Counted from the first letter of the stretch, positions 23,387 through 35,144 are shown. The stretch: DNA of 64,000 bases from Pseudomonadota bacterium (GCA_021849295.1 JAJZTA010000014.1:1-64000); one strand, 5' to 3'. Numbers and translations are program-made. Notes: generated by a model from the sequence alone, not told the origin.

Positions 23387-26269
23387 TTAGATAGACGGCT
23401 TCTTTCTGTCTTTGACGACATACTTTTCGTACAGCATGCCCATTTTGTCATCGACAAGCATCTCGGACAGCTTCGTCTTGTCGGCGAGTTGCGCAGCCGT
23501 GAGGACGCCCTGCTTGATCAGGACTTCATCCAGCTTTGCTTCCGGCTCGTTGCTGTTTTTCAGCTCTTCGCGCGCGGCTTTGAGTTCCGCCGGCGTGATG
23601 GCTTTCTTCGCAACAAGGAACTCGCCCAGATCGAAGTCGTTCCTGAACCTGAAGGCATCCGCAAGGTGACGCTTCGTCAGCTCGGGATTGCGCGTTCCGC
23701 GCGTCAGGTCGGTCAGAGCCGCGTCGACTTTGGCCTTCGCGTTCGGCGCATGGCGGTCGACGTGGATGATACCGGCTTCCTTGAAGGCCGACAGCAGTTT
23801 GGTCGGAACCTTCTCGCCGACAACCAGAGCCTTTTTGCGGTTCTTGTTCAGGACGATGTGGACGGAGACATCACTCTCCTTGCCCGCAGCGTCTTTGAAC
23901 ATCACCCGCAGCGTGGTCGTGGCAAGACCTTGCTCGGAACGGTTTTCCGTGATCTTGAAGATTTCGTCCGCGCTGGACTTTTTCTCCGGCTCCGTGTCCT
24001 GCGGATTCTGTTCTTTCTCAATCTGCTCGGACAAAGTGCGGATATTCGTATCCCAGATCGCGTCGAGGTTCTTCGCGCTCACCGTCGGCAGGGCCAGTGC
24101 CGCCATGAAGTCTTCATGGCTGACAATGTCGCTGACGGAAAGTTCGACCTCTTCCGTGCCTTCCGGATAAGCGGCCATATCTTCGATCTTGGCGCGCGCA
24201 AGCGGGAAAGCGCCAAGCGACTCATGGTCGCGGTTGACGATGAAGAGATCCTTGGTTTCCGCGGTGTTGTCGTCGCCGACGGTTTGCAGAGCCCGCTTCA
24301 GACGCGCGATCGTGATGATCTTGTCGTCATCGGCTTCGACGATCTGCGGATCAACCTGACGGATGTAATCGCAGAACACTTTGCGTGCTGCGGCGGCTCT
24401 CTTGCCCACATCGGTGCTGTCGAAGACGCTGACGTTCAGGTCTTCTTCGACCGAACGCTGGAAGCTGTGCGCCCCGTCCTGCAGGACGATGTCGCGCAAG
24501 CCGGCGTTGTCCATGGAGGCTTTCAGCTTCTCGTAGAGCTTGTGCTTGCCGATCGCTTCGGACTTCTCGAACACCATGCGGTCCAGCACGTCGACAAGGC
24601 GCGTACCGAAAGCCACGGACGGGTTTTCGTACTCCTTCTCTCCCAGCTTGGGCTGTTCCATGAAGTTTTTGAAATCGGCCTTGGTTTCCGCGTCTTCCGG
24701 CAGCATGCGGGGACGGATCGGAAGAGCCGCCTCGAGGTGCTGCTTGATTTTGCGGAAGTCGATGCCTTCCTTCTTGGAGTATTCTTCGTCCACTTCCTCG
24801 ATCAGATCGGTGTTTCCGGTCGTCATGAGGTTTTCGGCATTGGTCATTTCGGACCATTCGCTGTAGAAGCGCGCCAGTTTGCGGGAAGAGTTAACGACGT
24901 TCCTCCAGTTCTCGAGCAGCGTTTCCTGCAGCTCGGGCACAGGCACGCCTTCGAGTTCGGCCTTGGTCTTTCTCAGTTGCATCAGCCACTGGCCGAATTC
25001 CTTCGGATTTTCGTCCGCCTGCTCTCTGAAGACGTTGTACAGCGTCGACACAGGCACGCCGCACATCATCTGGCAGATACGGTGCTGCCAGTCGGCTTCC
25101 GTCGGGTCAGGCAGGGTTTGCGGCGACAGACGCGAGTAGACCGATTTGTTCAGGCTGCGCGTGGTCAGGCCATCTTCCGTCTTGTTACCCGTCAGGGTGA
25201 CGAAGAAGCCCGCCTGCATGTCGTCACGGCGGAAGGTAAAGGACGACGGACCGTTGGTCAGGTCTTTATTCTTCAGCGGGTTTTCGACCGTGCATTCGTT
25301 GGTTTCGCCGTTGAGGAATTGCCATACGGTTTGCAGACCGTTGTCCGACCCTTCCTTGGACTTGTTGTACTCGTCCAGAACGCCCTCGCGGCCTTCGATG
25401 AACCAGCGGATCAGCGGGCCGTATTGCGAGTTCATGCCCAGCATGTTGCCGCTGGCGTTGTCGAGGCCTTCGATCTGCGCGACATCCTTGAGGATGGAGA
25501 ACGCGGCTTCAACGTCTTGGGGCTTGGCGTTGCCCTTGAAGTAGTTCCAGTCAATGGACTTGATGTTCTTGTCGTCGTCAAGCGTGACAGCGCCCGCCGG
25601 CAGCTGCTTCAGCTTCGCCAGAGACAGCGCTTCGAGAGAGCCGGCCTGCAGACGCTTGTCGACGGCCTTGGGCAGAGCGTCGCCCGCGCCGAAGTCGAGA
25701 ACCATTTCGAACAGAAGCTCGTTCATGTTCTTGCCGCCGCAGTCGAACACTTCGACGGGCTTCGTCGAACGCATACGCCCCTGCAGGGCGCCCATGAAGG
25801 ATTTACCGGCACCCGGATCACCGATCATCATCTGCGTGCGGTTGGTGCTTTCCGGCTTGCGGCGCTCGAGACCGTCAAAGAACAGCGGCAGCATGCTCGG
25901 CACCGGCATGTCGCAATAGGCCATGGCGATGACTTCGCTGTACGGACGCTCGGAGTAGACCTTCATCGGGTTGCTGTCGTCCGCAATACGGGACAAAACC
26001 TGCTCCAGATTCGACTGACCTTTGTAGTCAACGCGCTGTGAACCCCACATCGGGTACGGACGCGTCGTCGTGCCCAGCGGCCTGACCAGCTTTTCGGACA
26101 GTTCCTGCGCGCGTTCCATGCGGCGCTCCGTCTCTTTTCTGACGGCGGCTTCCGAGGCCTTCTCGCCCAGAAGTCTGCGGGCTTCCTTATGCTGGAAACC
26201 CTCATCAACGATCAAGTCCTTGATTTTTGTTTTAAGGAGCTGTGTGTCTTGTTCCATTTTTTTCGTCAT
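23387..26269 (-). CDS. Large AAA+ (MoxR/CobS-like) ATPase with MshEN-like C-terminus
   Basis: This 960-aa protein carries one AAA+ module: Walker A GDPGAGKS at about 150-157, a Walker B-like VLDEYN near 297 and a sensor-like TLTGNKTEDG near 365. A helical middle follows, then near the end (about 885-940) two copies of a repeat resembling the N-terminal domain of type II secretion ATPases: LGEFLVAKKAITPAEL and LDEVLIKQGVLTAAQL. It overlaps the VWA gene by 4 nt. AAA+/VWA pairs (MoxR, CbbQ/CbbO, CobS/CobT) remodel or activate partner proteins. The size and the C-terminal repeats do not fit any pair I know. Confidence 0.7.
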   Translation of the reverse strand: MTKKMEQDTQLLKTKIKDLIVDEGFQHKEARRLLGEKASEAAVRKETERRMERAQELSEKLVRPLGTTTRPYPMWGSQRVDYKGQSNLEQVLSRIADDSNPMKVYSERPYSEVIAMAYCDMPVPSMLPLFFDGLERRKPESTNRTQMMIGDPGAGKSFMGALQGRMRSTKPVEVFDCGGKNMNELLFEMVLDFGAGDALPKAVDKRLQAGSLEALSLAKLKQLPAGAVTLDDDKNIKSIDWNYFKGNAKPQDVEAAFSILKDVAQIEGLDNASGNMLGMNSQYGPLIRWFIEGREGVLDEYNKSKEGSDNGLQTVWQFLNGETNECTVENPLKNKDLTNGPSSFTFRRDDMQAGFFVTLTGNKTEDGLTTRSLNKSVYSRLSPQTLPDPTEADWQHRICQMMCGVPVSTLYNVFREQADENPKEFGQWLMQLRKTKAELEGVPVPELQETLLENWRNVVNSSRKLARFYSEWSEMTNAENLMTTGNTDLIEEVDEEYSKKEGIDFRKIKQHLEAALPIRPRMLPEDAETKADFKNFMEQPKLGEKEYENPSVAFGTRLVDVLDRMVFEKSEAIGKHKLYEKLKASMDNAGLRDIVLQDGAHSFQRSVEEDLNVSVFDSTDVGKRAAAARKVFCDYIRQVDPQIVEADDDKIITIARLKRALQTVGDDNTAETKDLFIVNRDHESLGAFPLARAKIEDMAAYPEGTEEVELSVSDIVSHEDFMAALALPTVSAKNLDAIWDTNIRTLSEQIEKEQNPQDTEPEKKSSADEIFKITENRSEQGLATTTLRVMFKDAAGKESDVSVHIVLNKNRKKALVVGEKVPTKLLSAFKEAGIIHVDRHAPNAKAKVDAALTDLTRGTRNPELTKRHLADAFRFRNDFDLGEFLVAKKAITPAELKAAREELKNSNEPEAKLDEVLIKQGVLTAAQLADKTKLSEMLVDDKMGMLYEKYVVKDRKKPSI

Positions 26270-29265
26270 TTCTTTGGATCCATCTTGTTAAGGGCTTTTT
26301 TCATGTCTCGCCGTTTCTTGCTGCTCGGGATGGCTTTGAAGCTGCCACATTTCCGAACCTTCTCGAGTAGTAGTCCCACAATCGCCATCGGCACCTCGTT
26401 GGGGTCTTTCCCCAGGACAACGCCGACCTGCTGGTGCGGTTTCTTTGCCCCGAGTCCTTTGGCCATTTTCTCCATGGAAGTGCCTTTCTGCGCCGTGATG
26501 ATCGCGACGTCGAACGTCACCTTGTCCGAGTATCTGAACATGGTGGCGATTTTGTCTTTGGACGGCAGTTCGTCAACCGCGTCCCCGTCGGAAATCACCA
26601 ACACGTGCGTGAAACCGGAGAGGTTTCCACTTTTGCCCCTGTGTTCGCTGATCGTCTCCGCGACCTTTGGAACGGCAGGTGCAAATTCCGTCCCGGAATT
26701 GAGGCCTTTGCGCATGGTTTCCATGGCCTGGCCGACCTTGACGCGGTCGTCTCCGGGTTTAATCAAAATAGGCGGTTTGTCGTTACCCCACATGCCGACA
26801 TAGACATTCATGTGCATGTCCTTGCCCGCGGCCGCCTCATAAAGGATGGCGGCGGCCTGCAGCGCGCTTTGCAGCGGGGTGACGCCCTTCAGCGCGCCGG
26901 ACGCCATGTCCATACTGCCGGAACCGTCGATCATGATGACGATATCGACTTCGGCAGGCGTGAGCTTGTTCTCGTCCCTGTGGAAGCGCTTCAGATCGTC
27001 TTCTTCGACGGATCCCATGGCCTTCTTGATCGTGAGATCCTTGTGCGCCTCGACATTGAAGCGGTCTTTCACTTCGCCGTCCTGCGGCAGGATTTCCAGC
27101 GACTTCGACTTGGTGATCGTCGTCTGCATCTGCATTTCCTGAATCTTCTTGAAGATCAGACGGACGCGGTTGATGTGGCTGGCCAGTTCCTTGATGCGCT
27201 CCGGATAGTTTGTCCAGTCCTGCTTGGCAAGATCGGCCAGGCTCTTGCCCTCGCCTTTTCCGGCGCCCTTGCTCGGCTTGCCGTTCTTGGTGCGCTTGTT
27301 GCTCTTCTTTTTCTTGCCTTTACCCTGACCTTGACCGTCGGCGTCTTCACCGTCGGCGTCGTCGCCGTCGGCGTCTTCGCCGTCTTCGCCGTCTTCACCG
27401 TCCTGATCATCCTTGGCGCGGTCTTCGAGCTCGTCCATGTCCATGGCGTCGCCGTCGCCGTCGTCATTGGCGTCTTCAAGGTCATCAAGGCCTTCGCCAT
27501 CCTTGCCTTCGCCGTCTGTATCCTGACCGTTGGCATCCGGATCGACTTCGTCTTCCGGATTTTCCGTCGGATTTTCAACGTTGGGCATATCGCCGGCGCC
27601 TTCGACGGGAACGGAGTCATCCTTTTCGGTGCCCAGCTTGCCTTCGGGGCTGTCGCCCTTCTGGTCGCTCTTTTCTCCGTCGGCGTCCTCGCTCTCGTCG
27701 CCTTCGCCGTCCTTATCCAGATCGTCCGGATCCTGCGGCTCGCCTTGCTGTTTGCCGTGTTCTTTGCTCTTTTTGCCTTTACCCTTGCCTTTGCCCTTGC
27801 CTTTACCCTGGCCCTGACCTTGACCTTGCCCCTGTCCGTCCTGTTCCTCCCCGTCTTGTTCCTCGCCGTCCTGCTCGTCGCCTTCTTCGCCGTCCTGACC
27901 TTGCTGCTGTTGCTTGTCTTTCGCATCCTTCAGCTGCTGGTCGACCTGATCGTTGACCTGCTCCAGAATATTCTTGATCAGGTCTTCGGCATAAAGATCC
28001 CAGATAGTGTCGATGACTTCCTTGCGGCGCTCGTCCATGCTCTTAATACGGCCCATCATGTTGCTCCAGCCATACAGACGCTCGTGCGCCTTGGGCTGCA
28101 GGTTTTCGAGGCCGTCGGGGCCGCCGCAGAGTTCGCGCAGATGTTTGAAGTCCGCATGATCCACGCCGTCCGTATCTTCCTTCGCATTGGCCGGGCGACC
28201 AGCCAGCGTCGCGGTCTTGCGCACCATGTTCGGATCGACGCCGACGCGCTTCCAGCCCTTGTCCGTATCCTCGAACAAGCCGTTGTTCTGGAAGAAGCCC
28301 AGTTGCACCGCATTGCAAAGGTTCATGTAGCGGCGCAGCTCCTCCGAAGCATTTTTGTCCGGCGGCAGACGGGTCAGACCCGTCGCGCGCTGCGTAACGG
28401 CGGTGTTGTTGATCGACACACTATAGTCTTGCAGTTCCTGCAGGCCGATGTTGGAAACAAACCTGTTGGCGACGTTCTCCTCCGCCGCATCGAACATCAT
28501 GCTGCGCAGCTGCCATTCGGCGCTCAAAAGGCGCAGCTTCTTGTATTCGTCCGGCTTGAGCTCGGGGCCTTTTTTCGCCGCGGCCTTGCGCGACTTTTGC
28601 AGCAGCGGCTGCATCTGGTTGTATACTTTCTGCATCCGGCGCGGATAGCTCACCGTCAGCAGGGCGCGGCCGATTTCACGGTAGACGTCGGCACGGGCAT
28701 GCTCGAAGCCTACGATCATCGTCTGCATCAGGTCAATATCAATGATGTTCTTCTGGCGGCGAAAGGCAAACCCGCTGCCCGGCTCGCCCCAGGCATATTT
28801 GGTATTCTTGTCGCGCAAGGCTTCGCGGACGTGCTGTGCGTGGAGCAGCAGTTCCTGATAAGCCGTCCTTGTGCCTGTAATCTGTTTCCAGAGACCGGTG
28901 CCGCCCAGCTCCCCCGTTTCCACGGCGGGATCCCATGTCTTTAGGGTATCGGGGTTCAGCTTAAGGAAAGCCATCCCCGCCCCCCAGAGCAACTGGGTTT
29001 CCGGCGTATTGAAGCGCGGCGGCTCTTGCGTCTTGCCCGTCTGGATGGCGTCTATGACGTTTTTGATTTCATCCTTGAACTCGGGATCTTTTGTCGGAAT
29101 GCTATCGGCAAATTCCTTTAAATCGTCAAGCGTAAACGGCGTCGGATCTTCGGGCGCCTGCGCTGCGCGTATCTTGCTGTTCAGGAGAAACCTGTGACGC
29201 GTCAGCGGTTCACGCAGAATACTGTCAATATTTCTTCTATCTTCCATTCCAGCCATACGCGTCAT
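26266..29265 (-). CDS. Large acidic-repeat VWA-domain protein (CobT/midasin-like architecture)
   Basis: This 999-aa protein has three parts. A helical N-terminal half runs to about 450. A low-complexity acidic region (about 452-690) contains repeats such as DGEEQDGEEQDG, an alternating GQ/GK tract and many D-G-E-D units. The C-terminal VWA domain (about 770-960) has MIDAS residues in MIDGSGSMD (Asp780, Ser782, Ser784) and a later ISDGDAVDE. This layout matches CobT and resembles midasin, where the acidic linker ties the VWA domain to an AAA+ ring. The partner ATPase follows with a 4-nt overlap. The start could be 29265, 29256 or 29247. Confidence 0.75.
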   Translation of the reverse strand: MTRMAGMEDRRNIDSILREPLTRHRFLLNSKIRAAQAPEDPTPFTLDDLKEFADSIPTKDPEFKDEIKNVIDAIQTGKTQEPPRFNTPETQLLWGAGMAFLKLNPDTLKTWDPAVETGELGGTGLWKQITGTRTAYQELLLHAQHVREALRDKNTKYAWGEPGSGFAFRRQKNIIDIDLMQTMIVGFEHARADVYREIGRALLTVSYPRRMQKVYNQMQPLLQKSRKAAAKKGPELKPDEYKKLRLLSAEWQLRSMMFDAAEENVANRFVSNIGLQELQDYSVSINNTAVTQRATGLTRLPPDKNASEELRRYMNLCNAVQLGFFQNNGLFEDTDKGWKRVGVDPNMVRKTATLAGRPANAKEDTDGVDHADFKHLRELCGGPDGLENLQPKAHERLYGWSNMMGRIKSMDERRKEVIDTIWDLYAEDLIKNILEQVNDQVDQQLKDAKDKQQQQGQDGEEGDEQDGEEQDGEEQDGQGQGQGQGQGKGKGKGKGKGKKSKEHGKQQGEPQDPDDLDKDGEGDESEDADGEKSDQKGDSPEGKLGTEKDDSVPVEGAGDMPNVENPTENPEDEVDPDANGQDTDGEGKDGEGLDDLEDANDDGDGDAMDMDELEDRAKDDQDGEDGEDGEDADGDDADGEDADGQGQGKGKKKKSNKRTKNGKPSKGAGKGEGKSLADLAKQDWTNYPERIKELASHINRVRLIFKKIQEMQMQTTITKSKSLEILPQDGEVKDRFNVEAHKDLTIKKAMGSVEEDDLKRFHRDENKLTPAEVDIVIMIDGSGSMDMASGALKGVTPLQSALQAAAILYEAAAGKDMHMNVYVGMWGNDKPPILIKPGDDRVKVGQAMETMRKGLNSGTEFAPAVPKVAETISEHRGKSGNLSGFTHVLVISDGDAVDELPSKDKIATMFRYSDKVTFDVAIITAQKGTSMEKMAKGLGAKKPHQQVGVVLGKDPNEVPMAIVGLLLEKVRKCGSFKAIPSSKKRRDMKKALNKMDPKK

Positions 29266-29500
29266 CTCGTTTTGAAGGTTAAAGCGTAGTCAATAAAAAC
29301 AGTGATTTCGAAAACGGGGCCTTACGGCCGGAAAATACGTCGGGAATCGAAGCTGTTTTTATTCGACAAACATCCTATCATTTTGACGCAATAGGTAAAT
29401 GGTGAATAATTAATATAAGATAAATATTTTTTTTATATGCTTATTATCCATGTCATGGATATTTTTATAGTTTAATTTCAAGCTTATTTTTTTTATGTAA
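29266..29500. other. AT-rich intergenic region upstream of the VWA/AAA genes
   Basis: This 235-bp stretch is far richer in A and T than the genes around it, especially 29395-29520, with runs such as ATATTTTTTTTATATG and two T8 tracts. It separates the CbiB-like gene from the VWA gene on the same strand. It probably holds the promoter of the VWA-AAA unit and perhaps a silencer-type binding region, but I see no convincing -35/-10 pair. There is no coding frame of note. Confidence 0.4.
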
Positions 29501-30472
29501 TTATAATCCAATTATCATAAAGAGAGAAATCATCACGGATATGTATAATAAAAAGATATATTGGACACGCGTTGCGCTCAATAAATCCTCCGGCATCAGG
29601 CGTGCCGTGCCGTCTTTCGGGCCAAGCCAGGGATTTTTTTCGACATAATTTTCATTGTATCGTACCGCCCCGCCGAGCGCGACGCCAAGGCCGTTCGCCA
29701 TGGCCGCCATCAACCAATCGCGGTAAACAAAACCAGCCGCGCGGCTCTGCTGCAGGATCGATACGAACTCGTTCCATGGATTGACCCGCCGCACGAAGAG
29801 GCCGCTTGCCGCGATAAGGACAACGCTCAGCGCCGCCGGAACGATATTCATCAATATGTCCGCGCCGCGCACGAACTGGCCGAAGTATTTCCGGCGTTTG
29901 TCGGGCAAGCCGAACGCGTGCTGCAAAGCCGAATACGTCACGTAGAGGGCCATGCCGATGGGCCCCGCCGCCAGAAACCAGAATACCGGCCCCAGCAGAA
30001 ACCTGTTGAATGAAAACGCGATGAATTCGATCGTTCTGCGGATGACAGTGTGACCGTCAGCATTTTCCAGTGGCTCGTGCAGATAAGGCTGCAGCGAGGC
30101 CTTGGCCGTTGGCAAATCCCCTATGTTCTTCAGCACCTCGCGCGCGACCTTTATCGGCGTCATGAAATTGACGCAGCAGGCCAAAAACAAAAGCTGGGCA
30201 ACAAAGCCGTATACGCTGCGTCCCAGATAATGCACGGCCAGCCCGATGATGACGGCGGCAAGGCCCATCACCACTCCGACCATCGCGCCGCGCACGATGC
30301 GCACCGATTGCGGGCGCCCCGGCCGGTTCAGCCGGCGGTCAAGGTCGATCCCCGCGTCTTCCACCCAGCGGTAAAAAAGCGGCTTGTAACCTGCTTTATA
30401 CGGTAATGAATATCCGACGCCAAACTGCAGGATAAGAAAAATAAAAACGAGCAGAGACGTCAGTTGCGCCAT
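29501..30472 (-). CDS. CobD/CbiB-family membrane protein, diverged
   Basis: This 323-aa membrane protein aligns by eye with adenosylcobinamide-phosphate synthase: AREVLKNIGDLPTAKASLQ, GPVFWFLAAGPIGMALYVTY, then GADILMNIVPAALS, and near the end NGLGVALGGAVRYN followed by VEKNPWLG. The central motif that in CbiB reads ES.AEN..DG is replaced by EFIAFSFNRFLLG, so the cobinamide-linking activity may be lost. AmpE, in the same superfamily, is an alternative. It starts 2 bp after the dksA stop. No other corrinoid genes are in the window. Confidence 0.65.
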   Translation of the reverse strand: MAQLTSLLVFIFLILQFGVGYSLPYKAGYKPLFYRWVEDAGIDLDRRLNRPGRPQSVRIVRGAMVGVVMGLAAVIIGLAVHYLGRSVYGFVAQLLFLACCVNFMTPIKVAREVLKNIGDLPTAKASLQPYLHEPLENADGHTVIRRTIEFIAFSFNRFLLGPVFWFLAAGPIGMALYVTYSALQHAFGLPDKRRKYFGQFVRGADILMNIVPAALSVVLIAASGLFVRRVNPWNEFVSILQQSRAAGFVYRDWLMAAMANGLGVALGGAVRYNENYVEKNPWLGPKDGTARLMPEDLLSATRVQYIFLLYISVMISLFMIIGL

Positions 30473-30474
30473 AT

Positions 30475-30918
30475 CTATTCACGCATGTCGCGTTGCGTGC
30501 GCTCCCTGCGTTCGTGACGCTCCTGCGCTTCGAGGCTGAGCGTGGCGATCGGCCGCGCCTCCAGACGCGCGACGGAAATCGGCTCGCCGGTTTCTTCGCA
30601 ATAGCCATAGGTGCCCTCGTCGATTTTCTCGAGCGCGGCGTTGATCTTGGAGATCAGTTTGCGCTCGCGGTCGCGCGTGCGCAGTTCGAGCGCGTGGTCG
30701 GTCTCGGCCGAGGCGCGGTCGGCGATGTCGGGTTTTTGCAGGTTGTCCTCCTGCATTTCCTTGATCGTCTCGTTGGATTCCTCCAGCAGTTCCGAACGCC
30801 AGCGCAGCAGTTTTTGCCGGAAGTATTCCAGCATCACGGGGTTCATGAATTTCTCTTTTTCCTTCGGATGGTAATCCGGCGGGAGAATGGTGGATGATGA
30901 TTCCGGCAGAGAGCTCAT
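30475..30918 (-). CDS. dksA: RNA polymerase-binding transcription factor DksA
   Basis: This 147-aa protein enters the RNA polymerase secondary channel and works with ppGpp. Its coiled-coil tip is in the ADRASAETDHALELRTRDRE region. The C-terminal zinc-finger region reads YGYCEETGEPI and ATLSLEAQERHER, keeping one of four Cys, the form common in alphaproteobacteria, so zinc is probably not bound by the classic site. AGGAAA precedes the ATG at 30918. It is followed after 2 bp by the CbiB-like gene. Confidence 0.93.
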   Translation of the reverse strand: MSSLPESSSTILPPDYHPKEKEKFMNPVMLEYFRQKLLRWRSELLEESNETIKEMQEDNLQKPDIADRASAETDHALELRTRDRERKLISKINAALEKIDEGTYGYCEETGEPISVARLEARPIATLSLEAQERHERRERTQRDMRE

Positions 30919-31042
30919 GGCGAATTTCCTGTCTTATATAACGATTCAGAAACTATAATGCCGCCTGCGCCATTGCACAAGCCGCCATAAATGCTTATGC
31001 CATAATGTTAGATGAATAATATAGGAACGGTCGAAAAACCTG

Positions 31043-31129
31043 CCCGCATTTGTCCGCAAACGCCCGCATTTGGCCGTATACGTCTATAAACCACCTGCAT
31101 TTGTCCGCATTTGTCCGCATTTGACCGTA
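31043..31129. repeat. Two-copy 36-bp direct repeat built from CCGCATTTGT units
   Basis: Copies at 31043-31078 and 31094-31129 differ at about six of 36 positions and are 51 bp apart. Each copy is itself made of roughly 10-11-bp units of the type CCGCATTTG(T/A/G). They lie directly upstream of dksA. The helical-turn spacing would suit a cooperative DNA-binding protein, but that is inference. Confidence 0.6.
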
Positions 31130-31173
31130 AATTTTCGTGGGTCGAAACTGGCACGGATTTATCCCATAATGCA

Positions 31174-31206
31174 TGCAGCCCCGCCTCTTTACGGGGCGGG
31201 GCTGCA
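31174..31206 (-). terminator. GC-rich hairpin after the M48 protease gene
   Basis: A 12-bp perfect stem (TGCAGCCCCGCC against GGCGGGGCTGCA) with a 9-nt loop begins 25 bp after the protease stop. It lacks a T-run, so it may be a transcription terminator helped by other factors or an mRNA 3'-stabiliser. Confidence 0.55.
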
Positions 31207-31230
31207 CTATTGCGCTTAGATAAAGTCCAG

Positions 31231-32253
31231 TTATGCGGCCTTCGGCGTTTCGGCGTTTCGGCTTTCGCGTCGGGCGCGGTTTGCTGCCGGGGGGGCCGGG
31301 ATCGGGTATTTGGAAACCTTGTTGAAGGCCTTCGTCATGATGCCGGCGCGGATGCCGTAGGACGGGTGGTTCATCATCCTTTCCATGAGGAAGTTCGGCT
31401 TCTTCTCCGCCGTCGGGTCGATCGACGCCAGCGCGGATTTGCCGCTTTCAAGGTCACGGGTAATATAGAGTGCGTTGCGGTCCGCGCGGTTTTCAACCGT
31501 GCGCATCCCGAAATTGTTGATCACGCGGGCGCCGAGATAGCTGCCGAACAGGATGCCAATGCCCGTCAGCGCGCCACCGATGCCGCCCGCCGCCATGATG
31601 GGGAGCGATGCGCCGACTGCCGCAGCGCCGAGGCCGGCAAGCCCCGCCCAGAACAAAACGCGGGTCGCTTTCTTGATGACGCCTTCCATCCGCAGGCTGG
31701 GCGAACGGTTGTCTTTGGCGTGCAGGTGCATCATTTCATGCGCGGCAATAAAGCGCAGTTCCTTTTCCGACAGGCCGTTGTTGAGGGCCTCTTTGGTCGT
31801 GATGATCGTGTTCGCGCCGGTCAGCGCGGCAAATATGCCGGGCATCGCCTGATCGCGTATCGCATCTATCTTGAACAGCCAGCGCATGCCGAACGGCAAG
31901 GCGATTTTCACCACGGTTTTGTCGTCGACGGTGTAAATTTTCGGCGGTTCCTTGCGGCCAAGCTGTTTGCTGATCTGGGCGGTGATCCTGGAGGCAAGCG
32001 CGTCTTCCGGAACGGGTTGCCAGTTGCCTTTTTTGACCTGCCCTTTGATGACCCAGTTTCTGAACGCCGGCACCGCCAGCAAAGTTGACGCCAATTGCGT
32101 GTAGGCCACGACGCCGCCCGCCACACCGAGCGCGACGGGGTTGAAGGCGAGGCTCAGGCCCCCGCCCAAAACGGCCAGACTGGCCAGAGCGGTCGGGGTG
32201 GTCACGAGACGGTCTTTCAGGGGGATTAATTTGTATTTCTTTGCTTTTGCCAT
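31231..32253 (-). CDS. M48-family (HtpX-like) zinc metalloprotease
   Basis: This 340-aa membrane protease has the zinc-binding HExxH in AAHEMMHLHAKDN (about residue 170), hydrophobic segments before it (VALGVAGGVVAYTQLAS) and after it (VLFWAGLAGLGAAAVGASLP), and a third-ligand helix candidate ENRADRNALYI. This is the M48 layout, as in HtpX, which degrades misfolded membrane proteins. The C-terminal NFLMERMMNHPSYGIR matches the family's HPS...R motif. The Arg/Ala-rich tail is specific to this protein. Confidence 0.85.
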   Translation of the reverse strand: MAKAKKYKLIPLKDRLVTTPTALASLAVLGGGLSLAFNPVALGVAGGVVAYTQLASTLLAVPAFRNWVIKGQVKKGNWQPVPEDALASRITAQISKQLGRKEPPKIYTVDDKTVVKIALPFGMRWLFKIDAIRDQAMPGIFAALTGANTIITTKEALNNGLSEKELRFIAAHEMMHLHAKDNRSPSLRMEGVIKKATRVLFWAGLAGLGAAAVGASLPIMAAGGIGGALTGIGILFGSYLGARVINNFGMRTVENRADRNALYITRDLESGKSALASIDPTAEKKPNFLMERMMNHPSYGIRAGIMTKAFNKVSKYPIPAPPAANRARRESRNAETPKAA

Positions 32254-32367
32254 GACAGAACATCTTATTACTTTATGTTAAATAAATTTGATTGCTAATT
32301 ATGTATATACTAGGCCCAAAGGCCGTCAAACACAATTGCGTAAATCATGGCTATATAAAGTAAAGCG

Positions 32368-35019
<2,652 letters not shown>

Positions 35020-35144
35020 CGTTTTGTCCTTGTGGGTCTTCGTCCTCGGGTTATCTTTCAGAGTATTATTTGTAATAAAAATACCCCTGTTTTGAAACGG
35101 CTTTTATTGCCATTTCAAGGCATTTTTAATGATATGAAAAACAT

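Larger units (their letters stand above)
30919..31230. other. Intergenic region with repeats and a hairpin
   Basis: This 312-bp gap lies between the dksA start and the M48 protease stop. It contains a 36-bp imperfect direct repeat, a GC-rich hairpin, and the presumed dksA promoter, for which no clear boxes are visible. A 70-codon minus-strand frame (30995-31207) is created by the repeats. It has no ribosome site and begins inside the hairpin, so I do not call it a gene. Confidence 0.5.

Noticed and set aside
23489..26041. An 850-codon open frame on the plus strand
   Set aside because: It is the mirror of the AAA+ gene on the other strand, a usual by-product of GC-rich codon use. It shows no motifs and no ribosome site.
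26434..28944. An 836-codon open frame on the plus strand
   Set aside because: It is antisense to the VWA gene. Its Val/Leu/Phe-rich repeat stretch is simply the reverse reading of the acidic repeat region.
23026..30472. A cobaltochelatase / cobalamin synthesis locus
   Set aside because: The CobT-like VWA, AAA+ and CbiB-like genes tempt this reading, but there is no CobN, the ATPase is far larger than CobS, and the CbiB core motif is lost.
31043..31129. A CRISPR array
   Set aside because: There are only two imperfect copies built of short units with a 15-bp gap, and no cas gene in the window.
30995..31207. A 70-aa protein with repeated YGQMR..ADKC
   Set aside because: The repeats reflect the DNA direct repeat. 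The frame starts within a hairpin and lacks a ribosome site.
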